Assembly: GCF_033097525.1 (NCBI RefSeq)
Contig: NZ_CP109907.1
Location: forward strand, 3,286,001-3,350,000
Length of the DNA stretch: 64,000 nt
Direction of reading: 5' to 3'
Origin: Sphingobacterium sp. UGAL515B_05
GTDB taxonomy: Bacteria > Bacteroidota > Bacteroidia > Sphingobacteriales > Sphingobacteriaceae
A program made the position numbers and the translations under genes. Shown in pieces: positions 19,194-27,507 of this stretch. Under the pieces are notes generated by a model that was given only the letters and a program-made list of their open reading frames with translations, ran no database searches and was not told the DNA's origin. Every line of letters starts with the position of its first letter. Position 1 is the stretch's first letter.

Positions 19194-21149
19194 ATGAAGA
19201 GAAGATCCCCCTTGCTACTGACGACGCTGTTTGGATTACTTATTACCGGAGTGCCAATGCTGAGCTCTGCTCAGCGCACACAGAAACCACCCTTACATGG
19301 AAAACATTGGATGGCTATTACGGGCAAACCCTTGGCGGCAACAGCCGGTGCCCAGCTATTCCAACAAGGCGGAAATGCGGTGGACGCTGCTTGTGCAATG
19401 CTCGCAGCAACCTGTACGATGTGGGATGTACTGAGTTGGGGCGGAGAGACGCAAGCGTTAATTTATCATCCGAAACTAAAGAAGGTCATTGCGATAAATG
19501 CCTTGGGGGTAGCACCCAGTGGAGCGACAGTCGATTTTTTTAGATCAAAGGGCTACGAATTTCCACCAGAATATGGCCCTCTTGCTGCTGTCACACCGGG
19601 TACACCCGGCGGATTGTGCTATATGTTGGCGCATTATGGAACGAAAAGTCTAGCAGAAGTATTAGCTCCTGCTCTTGAAATGGCTGCAGGGTACCCGATT
19701 GACGCGCAAACTGCAACGAGTATTGAACGTGGCAAAGAGCGCATTAAAGCATGGCCGTACAGTAAAAAGGTATTTTTAGTACATGAAGGTAAATCCTGGG
19801 AAGCTCCAGAGGCGGGAGAGGTTTTCGTGCAGCAGGATCTGCATAGGACCCTGTCCAAATTGGTAGAAGCCGAAAAGCAGGCTCTTGCGGCGGGAAAAGA
19901 CCGGAAAGCTGCAATCATGGCTGCTTATGACCGGTTTTATACCGGCGATATTGCAGATGAATTTGTCCGTGGCAGTAAGGAGCAGGGTGGCTTAATCACG
20001 AAAGCAGACTTAGCCAATTGGAAACCCATTGAGGAGGAACCATTGCATGTCAATTATAAGGGCGTTGACGTATATAAATTACAAGAATGGACACAGGGAC
20101 CAGCCATGCTACAGAGTTTGCAGTTGCTGAAAAACTTTGATCTAAAGGCAATGGGTTATAATTCTGCTTCTTATATTCATACACTCTATCAGGTTATGAA
20201 TTTGGCCTTTGCTGATCGGGATTTTTATTACGGTGATCCTTACGGTAAACCTAAGACACCTATTCAAGGTCTTTTACATGAGTCCTATGCCAAGTCGAGG
20301 GCCGCAACCATTGATCTTACGCAAAATAACCCGAATGTACTTCCGGGAGACCCTTATCCCTACGAAGGTAAGCAGAATCCGTATCTTTCGTTACTGGAGC
20401 AGCGTGAGAAGGAGTTTACGCCACATACGGAGCTGAAAAATGATTTTGTGCCTAAACATGATGCACGCACAAGTTCGTCGCTAACGGAATTGCCAAAAAC
20501 AGCTCTTTTGGCATCTTTAACCGTGGATAGTGCTTATGTCGACCGTTTATTGCGGGGAACAACAAGCGTTGAAGCTGCGGATGAAGAAGGTTGGGTTGTT
20601 TCGATCACACCGAGTGGTGGTTGGCTCCCTGCCTGTATTGCCGGAAATACCGGGGTGGGCATGAGTCAGCGCTTACAGAGTTTTGTCTTAGATTCATTGA
20701 TTAACCCGTTCAATGTGGTCGAGCCGGGTAAAAGACCGCGTGTAACGCTTACGCCTTCGATGGCTTTGAAAAACGGAAAACCTTACCTTTCTTTTGCCGT
20801 GCAGGGCGGAGATACACAGGATCAAAACCTATTGCAGTTTTTCTTGAATATGGTCGAGTTTGGTATGACGCCACAACAAGCCAGCGAGGCGGCCAATATC
20901 AACAGTAACCAGCTTTGGCTATCGCTGGGAGGAACGAAGACCGACGATCGAAAGCCGCGCTCAGGTAGCCTTTTATTGGATAAAAATACAGCACCAGCAA
21001 TTATTGAACAATTAAAGAAAATGGGGTATAGCATACAGCTCGGTGATCGTACCAGCGGCCCTATAAATGCGATTTATTTCGACCAGCAGCACCATACGCT
21101 TTGGGGCGGTAGCAGCAACAATGGGGAGGATTATGGTATCGGGTGGTAG
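19194..21149 (+). CDS. Gamma-glutamyltransferase-like Ntn hydrolase
   Basis: 651 residues with a signal peptide (LLSSAQRTQ). The N-terminal subunit region shows GAQLFQQGGNAVDAACAMLA and GVAPSG. The self-processing site is near LLRGTTSVEAADEEGWVVSI (Thr nucleophile; the His of canonical TTH is Ser here), followed by TPSGGWLP. The C-terminal part has RPRVTLTPSMALKNGKPYLS, where canonical enzymes have PxSSMxPT. A secreted or periplasmic enzyme of the GGT family; with the altered motifs it may be a cephalosporin-acylase-like or other amidohydrolase rather than a true GGT. Confidence 0.85.
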   Translation: MKRRSPLLLTTLFGLLITGVPMLSSAQRTQKPPLHGKHWMAITGKPLAATAGAQLFQQGGNAVDAACAMLAATCTMWDVLSWGGETQALIYHPKLKKVIAINALGVAPSGATVDFFRSKGYEFPPEYGPLAAVTPGTPGGLCYMLAHYGTKSLAEVLAPALEMAAGYPIDAQTATSIERGKERIKAWPYSKKVFLVHEGKSWEAPEAGEVFVQQDLHRTLSKLVEAEKQALAAGKDRKAAIMAAYDRFYTGDIADEFVRGSKEQGGLITKADLANWKPIEEEPLHVNYKGVDVYKLQEWTQGPAMLQSLQLLKNFDLKAMGYNSASYIHTLYQVMNLAFADRDFYYGDPYGKPKTPIQGLLHESYAKSRAATIDLTQNNPNVLPGDPYPYEGKQNPYLSLLEQREKEFTPHTELKNDFVPKHDARTSSSLTELPKTALLASLTVDSAYVDRLLRGTTSVEAADEEGWVVSITPSGGWLPACIAGNTGVGMSQRLQSFVLDSLINPFNVVEPGKRPRVTLTPSMALKNGKPYLSFAVQGGDTQDQNLLQFFLNMVEFGMTPQQASEAANINSNQLWLSLGGTKTDDRKPRSGSLLLDKNTAPAIIEQLKKMGYSIQLGDRTSGPINAIYFDQQHHTLWGGSSNNGEDYGIGW

Positions 21150-21236
21150 CGTCTCCTTGGCTTGCTGCTCGGTTTTGGTTTTGTTATCTCCGTGGTATTT
21201 GTTATCTTACCTACTGATCGGAAACTGATTTTTGTT

Positions 21237-21839
21237 ATGGAGGGTAGTGTCAATAAATATTCGTTTGTTTTTCAGCCTGATGAAGCTGGTATTGTCTTGG
21301 TAGATGGCTTGAAGCGGCGACTACGTGCATCGTTAGCCGAGCTGTTTCCGGACAAAAACAAAGGCTGGTACCCCAGTTGCAATTCCAAAGCCCATGTAAC
21401 GATATGTGCTTTTGAAGCAGACGGGAGCAAACTGACAATGGCTATTGAGGCTTTGCAGGAGACTTTGGTCTATGAGCGGAGTCAGTATGTTTATTTCGAT
21501 CATTTTTCATCATTTGCCGGTGGTGCTTTCTATATTGCGCCGACAGTACATGCCCGCAGTTATCTCAAGGATCGGGCGCGGAAGGTTGTTCAAACTTTAT
21601 CGGAATTTGATTTGATCGAGATTAGCGACGAACCCCATATTTCGATTGGACGACATCTGGAGCCAGAACAGCTTGAAATTGCAAAAGAACAGTTGCGGTC
21701 TGTCGACCTGAGCTTTATGTGCAAGGGCGTTCATGTGCGGCAGTTTAAACCTGATTTAGGTCAATATGAGATCATCGATTTCATCCAATTTGGCAACCAA
21801 TCGAAGGAAAATTCTGGCCAGCTGGCATTTAAATTCTAA
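21237..21839 (+). CDS. 2H phosphoesterase (2'-5' RNA ligase-like)
   Basis: 200 residues from the ATG at 21237 (MEGSVNKYSFVF). A longer frame from 21162 would add a hydrophobic stretch unlike the family and has no better start. Two H-x-T/S motifs are visible: AHVTICAF and EPHISIGRH, spaced as in LigT-like 2H phosphoesterases. These act on 2',3'-cyclic or 2'-5'-linked RNA or on nucleotide derivatives; the substrate is unknown. It follows the GGT-like gene closely. Confidence 0.82.
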   Translation: MEGSVNKYSFVFQPDEAGIVLVDGLKRRLRASLAELFPDKNKGWYPSCNSKAHVTICAFEADGSKLTMAIEALQETLVYERSQYVYFDHFSSFAGGAFYIAPTVHARSYLKDRARKVVQTLSEFDLIEISDEPHISIGRHLEPEQLEIAKEQLRSVDLSFMCKGVHVRQFKPDLGQYEIIDFIQFGNQSKENSGQLAFKF

Positions 21840-21923
21840 TAATATCGCGGTTTAATTGCCTAATAATGTAAAGCTTTTTATCTTTAAGGCTGACAATAGA
21901 CGATATTGCACTTATAGTACTTT

Positions 21924-23801
21924 ATGCATTACGACGAATCTCATCATAAATCCCTATCTGATATCCATGAAAGTGTAGATGTCAATCAAGGTAAATCCAA
22001 ATTTAAGAAGATACTTAGTTTCTTTGGTCCAGCTTATCTCATTAGTGTGGGGTATATGGATCCAGGTAACTGGGCTACCGATCTTGCTGGAGGAAGCCAA
22101 TTTGGCTATACCCTGATTTGGGTGCTGTTGATGAGTAATATCATGGCGCTAGTACTACAGAATCTATGTGCCCGTTTAGGTATTGTACGCGGTAAAGACC
22201 TTGCGCAGTGTAACAGGGAGACCTATCCTAAACGGATGAATTTTGTGCTCTATGTGCTTGCTGAAATTGCGATTGCGGCCTGTGACCTGGCGGAGGTTTT
22301 GGGGATGGCAATCGGTCTTAACCTCCTTTTCGGCATTGATCTGCTCTGGGGAGTAATGATCAGTTTTGCAGATACCTTCTTATTGCTCTATCTTCAGAAG
22401 CTGGGGATGCGGAAAATGGAACTTTTTATCATTGGACTGATCGCGCTTATCGGCATGTGTTTCATGGTAGAAATGTTTTTGGCTAAACCGGATTTTGCGG
22501 AGGTAGCCACTGGATTTATACCCAGTATCCCGAATAGTGCCGCATTATATATCGCTATAGGCATTATAGGTGCAACCGTCATGCCACATAATCTATATTT
22601 GCACTCGGCTCTTGTGCAGACGCGGAAGATTGACCGGAATGAGGTTTCGATCCGAAAATCGCTCAAGTATAACTTCTGGGATAGTGCCATTGCTTTGAAC
22701 CTAGCCTTTTTGGTAAATGCCGCGATATTGATTCTTGCAGCCTCTGTTTTTCACAAAAACGGTATGCATGACGTTGCCGAACTTGAAGATGCTTATCACC
22801 TATTGGGTAATCTTCTTGGAACAGAATGGGCCTCAAAATTATTTGCTGTTGCCTTGATTCTTGCCGGACAGAGCTCAACGGTGACGGGAACCCTAGCCGG
22901 CCAGATCGTGATGGAGGGATACCTTCGATTGCGGATTAGTCCGACACTGCGAAGGATTATAACCCGACTTTTGGCGATTATCCCGGCTGTATTGGTGATA
23001 CTTATTTCGGGTGAAGGTCGCGTTGGACAGCTGCTGATCTTTAGTCAGGTGATCTTGAGTATGCAGCTCGCTTTTGCCGTCATTCCGTTGATCCATTTTG
23101 TGAGCGATAAAGTCAAGATGGGTTCTTTTGCCATTAAACCGCTAACAAAAATTGCGGCCTGGATGATAGCGGCCATTATCGCTGTTCTGAATTTTAAATT
23201 GGTCTACGACGAAGTGGTCGGCTGGATTGGTGAAGCGGATAATATTGTGGTAACGGTATTATTGGTGATGGGCGCTGTGGGTTTGTTTGCCTTATTGATG
23301 ATGACCGTATTATACCCCATTTTACTCAAATCGAAACCAACGGAGCTGGAGGTTCACCCACCATTTGAGGCATTGCATTTTGAACATAAGGGCTCTTTTA
23401 AGAAAGTTGTGGTTGCGTTGGATTTCTCAAATTCAGATCAGAAAGTAATCCAATATGCTTTACAGCTGTCGCATGACGACACGACCTTTGTCGTTGTACA
23501 TATCGTCGAGAGTGCATCGGTGAAATATACCGGGGATTCGACGGATGATTACGAATCGCGTCAGGATTTGGAACGACTGAAATTGTATGCTGATTTTCTA
23601 TTGTCGCAAGGACATCAAACTGAATATGAACTGGGATACAATAACCGGATCAAGAGTATTGCAGAAGTATGTGAAAAATACGGCGCCGATCTACTGGTTG
23701 TTGGAAGCCATGGGCACAGTGGTGTGAAGGATTTTGTTTTCGGTGAGACAGTTAACAAGCTGCGACATGCGGTGAAAGTCCCTGTTTTTATCGCCCAATA
23801 G
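21924..23801 (+). CDS. NRAMP Mn2+/H+ symporter fused to a universal stress domain
   Basis: 625 residues. Residues ~30-465 form an NRAMP transporter: GYMDPGNWATDLAGGSQFGY in helix 1 (metal-binding D-P-G-N), IGATVMPHNLYLHSALVQTR in helix 6 (MPHN), and AGQSSTVTGTLAGQIVMEGY. Residues ~490-625 form a UspA domain starting FKKVVVALDFSNSDQKVIQY and ending with the ATP-type loop VVGSHGHSGVKDFVFGETVN. Imports Mn2+ or Fe2+ with protons; the USP domain is presumably regulatory on the cytoplasmic side. Fusions like this exist in Bacteroidota. Monocistronic. Confidence 0.92.
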   Translation: MHYDESHHKSLSDIHESVDVNQGKSKFKKILSFFGPAYLISVGYMDPGNWATDLAGGSQFGYTLIWVLLMSNIMALVLQNLCARLGIVRGKDLAQCNRETYPKRMNFVLYVLAEIAIAACDLAEVLGMAIGLNLLFGIDLLWGVMISFADTFLLLYLQKLGMRKMELFIIGLIALIGMCFMVEMFLAKPDFAEVATGFIPSIPNSAALYIAIGIIGATVMPHNLYLHSALVQTRKIDRNEVSIRKSLKYNFWDSAIALNLAFLVNAAILILAASVFHKNGMHDVAELEDAYHLLGNLLGTEWASKLFAVALILAGQSSTVTGTLAGQIVMEGYLRLRISPTLRRIITRLLAIIPAVLVILISGEGRVGQLLIFSQVILSMQLAFAVIPLIHFVSDKVKMGSFAIKPLTKIAAWMIAAIIAVLNFKLVYDEVVGWIGEADNIVVTVLLVMGAVGLFALLMMTVLYPILLKSKPTELEVHPPFEALHFEHKGSFKKVVVALDFSNSDQKVIQYALQLSHDDTTFVVVHIVESASVKYTGDSTDDYESRQDLERLKLYADFLLSQGHQTEYELGYNNRIKSIAEVCEKYGADLLVVGSHGHSGVKDFVFGETVNKLRHAVKVPVFIAQ

Positions 23802-23896
23802 GCCTTAAGGGGCTATTCAAAAGAGCCTCTGTCTATTCACTGTAATTTTATTGCTGAAAAAGTGAGCGGGGCGATCGCTAAGTGCTAAATAATTCT

Positions 23897-23904
23897 TATT
23901 TTTG
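23897..23904 (+). promoter_or_regulatory. -7 box of the purF-like gene
   Basis: TATTTTTG fits TAnnTTTG and lies 17 bases before the ATG, which gives a very short leader. No convincing -33 TTTG is seen. Confidence 0.5.
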
Positions 23905-23921
23905 CGACATCAAATCAAGAT

Positions 23922-25832
23922 ATGAGCGACGCTATTAAACACGAGTGCGGAATCGCACTAATTCGCCTGTTAAAACCCTTATCTTATTATCAGGAAAAAT
24001 ATGGTACGCCATTTTATGGCATCAACAAATTGTACCTATTAATGGAAAAACAGCATAACCGTGGACAAGACGGGGCTGGAATTGCAACCATTAAATTTGA
24101 TGTAAAACCTGGAAATCGTTACATTTCGCGTTACAGAGCAATGGGCTCAACTGCTGTGGCAGACATATTCGAATATGTACAGAAAAAATTTGCTTCTGTT
24201 CAGAAAGCATTTCCGGAGGAGTCAAAAGATACGCAATGGTTAAAAGATAACGTAAGTTTTACGGGAGAAGTACTTTTAGGACATTTGCGCTATGGAACGC
24301 ATGGAAAGAACAGTATCGAAAGCTGTCACCCATTTTTAAGACAAAACAATTGGATGTCTCGTAATTTGGTGGTAGCGGGTAACTTCAACATGACCAATGT
24401 GGACGAATTGTTGCAACAGTTATATGAGTTGGGACAACATCCAAAGGAAAAAGCGGACACCGTAACCGTTTTGGAAAAAATTGGCCATTTCTTAGATGAT
24501 GAGAACCAAGATCTTTTCGATCAATTCAAAAAAGAAGGTCATTCTAATATTGAGATCAGCTCGCTGATTGCTAAAAATATTGATGTTACCAAAATATTGA
24601 AGCGTTCGGCCAAAACTTGGGATGGCGGTTATACCATCGCAGGTATCTTTGGTCATGGTGATGCTTTTGTTATGCGCGATCCAGCGGGTATCCGTCCGGC
24701 GTTTTATTATCAGGATGAGGAGATCCTGGTTGTAGCATCGGAAAGACCGGTCATCCAAACTGCATTCAATATTCCTATTGGTGCTGTGAAGGAAATTAAA
24801 CCAGGCCATGCCCTGATCGCTAAAAAAGATGGTACAGTATCCCAAGAGATGTTTAGACAACCCGTAGAACAACGTTCTTGTTCTTTCGAGCGTATTTACT
24901 TCTCACGTGGATCAGATGCTGATATCTATCAAGAACGTAAAGAATTGGGCAGATTACTGGTGCCTCAGGTATTGGAATCTGTCAAAAATAATATCAAAAA
25001 TACCGTATTCTCGTTTATTCCAAATACAGCTGAAGTATCATACTATGGCTTAATGGATGGTATCAATACCTATGTTCGGGATTTTCAAAAAGATACTTTA
25101 TTGAATCGCTCAGAAAAAATTTCTGATGAAGAATTGGATGAGATCTTGAGTATTAAACCTCGTTTTGAAAAACTTAACGTGAAGGACGCTAAACTGCGCA
25201 CGTTCATTACGCAGGATGCGGACCGTACAGATATGGTACAGCACGTATACGATACAACGTACGGTATTGTAAAGGATCACGAAGATACGATCGTTGCCAT
25301 TGATGACTCGATTGTTCGGGGAACAACATTGAAACAAAGTATTTTAACGATCCTAGATCGTTTGAATCCGAAAAAAATCGTGATCGTTTCATCTGCGCCT
25401 CAGATCCGTTATCCAGATTGTTATGGTATCGATATGTCACGTATGGGTGAGTTTGTCGCTTTCGAAGCCGCTATTAATCTCCTAAAACAACGTGGTATGG
25501 CACATATTATCGATGAAGTTTATCAAAAATGTGTGGTATCAATGACCCAAGATGTCAATGATATCGATAATTATGTCAAAGCCATTTACGCGCCTTTTAC
25601 TGATGAAGAGATTTCGGAAGAAATCGCTCGTATTGTAAGACCTCACCACCTGAAAGCAGAGTTTGAAGTAGTTTATCAAACTTTGGATAATTTACACAAA
25701 GCTTGTCCAGACCATAAAGGTGATTGGTATTTCTCCGGCGATTACCCAACACCTGGTGGAAACAAGGTTGTCAATAAAGCATATATGAACTGGATTGAAG
25801 GAAAGAATGTAAGAGCATATTTCAGCAGCTAA
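23922..25832 (+). CDS. Amidophosphoribosyltransferase-like protein (PurF family)
   Basis: 636 residues, about 130 longer than E. coli PurF. Class II glutamine amidotransferase domain: HECGIALIRLL (the initiating Met and several residues precede Cys9, so either the N-terminus is trimmed or this is an altered Ntn domain), QHNRGQDGAGIATI and LGHLRYGTHG. Then a phosphoribosyltransferase domain with the PRPP loop TIVAIDDSIVRGTTLKQSI. Catalyses, or is derived from, the first step of purine synthesis (PRPP + Gln to phosphoribosylamine). Bacteroidota often carry this long form besides a classical PurF; which is the main enzyme cannot be decided here. Confidence 0.85.
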   Translation: MSDAIKHECGIALIRLLKPLSYYQEKYGTPFYGINKLYLLMEKQHNRGQDGAGIATIKFDVKPGNRYISRYRAMGSTAVADIFEYVQKKFASVQKAFPEESKDTQWLKDNVSFTGEVLLGHLRYGTHGKNSIESCHPFLRQNNWMSRNLVVAGNFNMTNVDELLQQLYELGQHPKEKADTVTVLEKIGHFLDDENQDLFDQFKKEGHSNIEISSLIAKNIDVTKILKRSAKTWDGGYTIAGIFGHGDAFVMRDPAGIRPAFYYQDEEILVVASERPVIQTAFNIPIGAVKEIKPGHALIAKKDGTVSQEMFRQPVEQRSCSFERIYFSRGSDADIYQERKELGRLLVPQVLESVKNNIKNTVFSFIPNTAEVSYYGLMDGINTYVRDFQKDTLLNRSEKISDEELDEILSIKPRFEKLNVKDAKLRTFITQDADRTDMVQHVYDTTYGIVKDHEDTIVAIDDSIVRGTTLKQSILTILDRLNPKKIVIVSSAPQIRYPDCYGIDMSRMGEFVAFEAAINLLKQRGMAHIIDEVYQKCVVSMTQDVNDIDNYVKAIYAPFTDEEISEEIARIVRPHHLKAEFEVVYQTLDNLHKACPDHKGDWYFSGDYPTPGGNKVVNKAYMNWIEGKNVRAYFSS

Positions 25833-25850
25833 GTTCAAAATTATCATAGG

Positions 25851-25880
25851 AAGGGATGCAAAAATGCATCCCTTTTTTTT
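25851..25880 (+). terminator. Terminator of the purF-like gene
   Basis: AAGGGATGCA / TGCATCCCTT arms and eight T's, 18 bases beyond the stop. Confidence 0.9.
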
Positions 25881-25963
25881 TATATTCGTACCGATTAATT
25901 TCAATATCCTAAACCAAAAACCGATTAAAGCAAAGGGAATTGCTGTCCGTAAATAAATCTATC

Positions 25964-27226
25964 ATGAAGCACATTTTTAAGAGCCTCTATTTTCAAGTCA
26001 TCGTGGGTATACTTGTAGGGATTATCTGTGGTATCTATTACCCAGACTTTGCTGTTAAGCTAAAACCACTAGGAGATGCTTTTATTAAACTGATCAAGAT
26101 GGTTATTGCGCCATTGATTTTTAGCTCCATTGTGATCGGTATAGCGGGAATGCAGGATACGAAAAAAGTGGGGAAAATCGGTTTAACCTCCATTATCTAT
26201 TTCGAGATCATGACAACGATTGCCCTGATTATCGGTTTGGTCTTTGTTAATTGGATACAACCGGGGACCGGAATGAACGCCGATCCCGCTAGTCTTGATG
26301 TATCTTCGGTATCCCATTATATTTCAGAATCCAAAGAGCCACATGGTTTTATGGATTTTATCATCGGGATTATTCCAGGTAATGTGATTGCTGCGGTGGC
26401 GTCGGACAACATGTTGCAGGTACTCGTTTTTGCGGTGCTATTTGGGATCGGTATGACAAAAATAGGACAGAAAGCATCTGAGCCTGTGCTCCATGTATTG
26501 CAATCTTTTCTGAAGGTTCTCTTCTCCATTATCAAAATGATCATGTATCTGGCTCCAATCGGGGCAATGGGAGCAATGGGTTTTACGATCGGTAAGTTTG
26601 GAATCCAGGCCTTATCTAAACTCGGTATGCTGATGTTGAGCTTCTACCTGACCTGTATTATCTTCGTGATCATTGTGATTGGGGCGGTATTGTATTTTTA
26701 TCTCAAGGTGAACGTTTTTAAGTTTTTAAAATATATCAAAGAAGAGATTTTAATCGTTTTGGGGACCTCCTCTTCTGAGTCGGCTTTGCCGGGCATTATG
26801 CAGAAGATGGAAGATGCGGGCTGTGCCAAGCCTGTTGTGGGCTTAGTTATCCCCACGGGTTATTCTTTCAATCTCGATGGGACAAGTATCTATCTGACTA
26901 TGGCGGCGGTCTTTATTTCGCAGGCCCTCAATATGCATCTCAGCCTGGAGCAGGAAATTACCTTATTGCTGGTATTGCTATTGACCTCCAAAGGGGCTGC
27001 GGGCGTAACAGGGAGTGGTTTCGTTACCCTTGCCGCGACTTTGCCTGTAGTTGGCCATGTTCCGGTAGAATCTGTCGCTTTGATCTTTGGTGTGGATCGT
27101 TTTATGAGTGAAGCAAGAGCGATAACCAATTTGATCGGAAATTCAGCGGCAACGCTGGTGATTTCAAAATATGAAGATAGTCTGGACGAGGAGCTCCTAC
27201 ATGAAAAGTTAGGTTCTAAACGATGA
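25964..27226 (+). CDS. Dicarboxylate/amino acid:cation symporter (DAACS)
   Basis: 420 residues from the ATG at 25964 ([20 protein letters not shown]); this start matches DctA/GltP family members better than the earlier in-frame codon. Family signatures: [37 protein letters not shown] (substrate-binding serine-rich hairpin), [20 protein letters not shown] and [20 protein letters not shown]. Na+ or H+ coupled uptake of C4-dicarboxylates or glutamate/aspartate. Its 3' side carries an IS3 remnant, so the operon boundary there has been disturbed. Confidence 0.92.
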   Translation: MKHIFKSLYFQVIVGILVGIICGIYYPDFAVKLKPLGDAFIKLIKMVIAPLIFSSIVIGIAGMQDTKKVGKIGLTSIIYFEIMTTIALIIGLVFVNWIQPGTGMNADPASLDVSSVSHYISESKEPHGFMDFIIGIIPGNVIAAVASDNMLQVLVFAVLFGIGMTKIGQKASEPVLHVLQSFLKVLFSIIKMIMYLAPIGAMGAMGFTIGKFGIQALSKLGMLMLSFYLTCIIFVIIVIGAVLYFYLKVNVFKFLKYIKEEILIVLGTSSSESALPGIMQKMEDAGCAKPVVGLVIPTGYSFNLDGTSIYLTMAAVFISQALNMHLSLEQEITLLLVLLLTSKGAAGVTGSGFVTLAATLPVVGHVPVESVALIFGVDRFMSEARAITNLIGNSAATLVISKYEDSLDEELLHEKLGSKR

Positions 27227-27327
27227 TTTCCACAATCAAAAGCTATGATAAAGGAAGCTTGGCTCCAACAAAGAATTGTTTGGAAATCAGCTCAAACTGT
27301 TCAAGAATAGCTGATCAGGTTTTGTGA

Positions 27328-27434
27328 GCGAAATAGAAGATTATATCTCCTATTACAATAATCAACGGATAAAACTAAATTTAAATGGAATGAGCCCGAC
27401 AGAATATCGAGCTCATTATTACAAATCTAATTAA
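27328..27434 (+). pseudogene. Remnant of an IS3-family transposase (OrfB C-terminus)
   Basis: Translation of this stretch gives YISYYNNQRIKLNLNGMSPT then EYRAHYYKSN and a stop. This is the conserved C-terminal end of IS3/IS150-type OrfB (YYN-R-L-G-P-YR). Upstream the frame is broken by stops and no catalytic DDE part is present, so it is a decayed scar between the symporter and lon. It is not a copy of the intact IS at 40.2-41.6 kb, whose C-terminus differs. Confidence 0.8.
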
Positions 27435-27507
27435 CTAAATTTGTCCAATCTTTTGTGGGCAGTCCATTTGGACAACCCCTTTCTATTCAAAACCTTTCGG
27501 GTATCTA

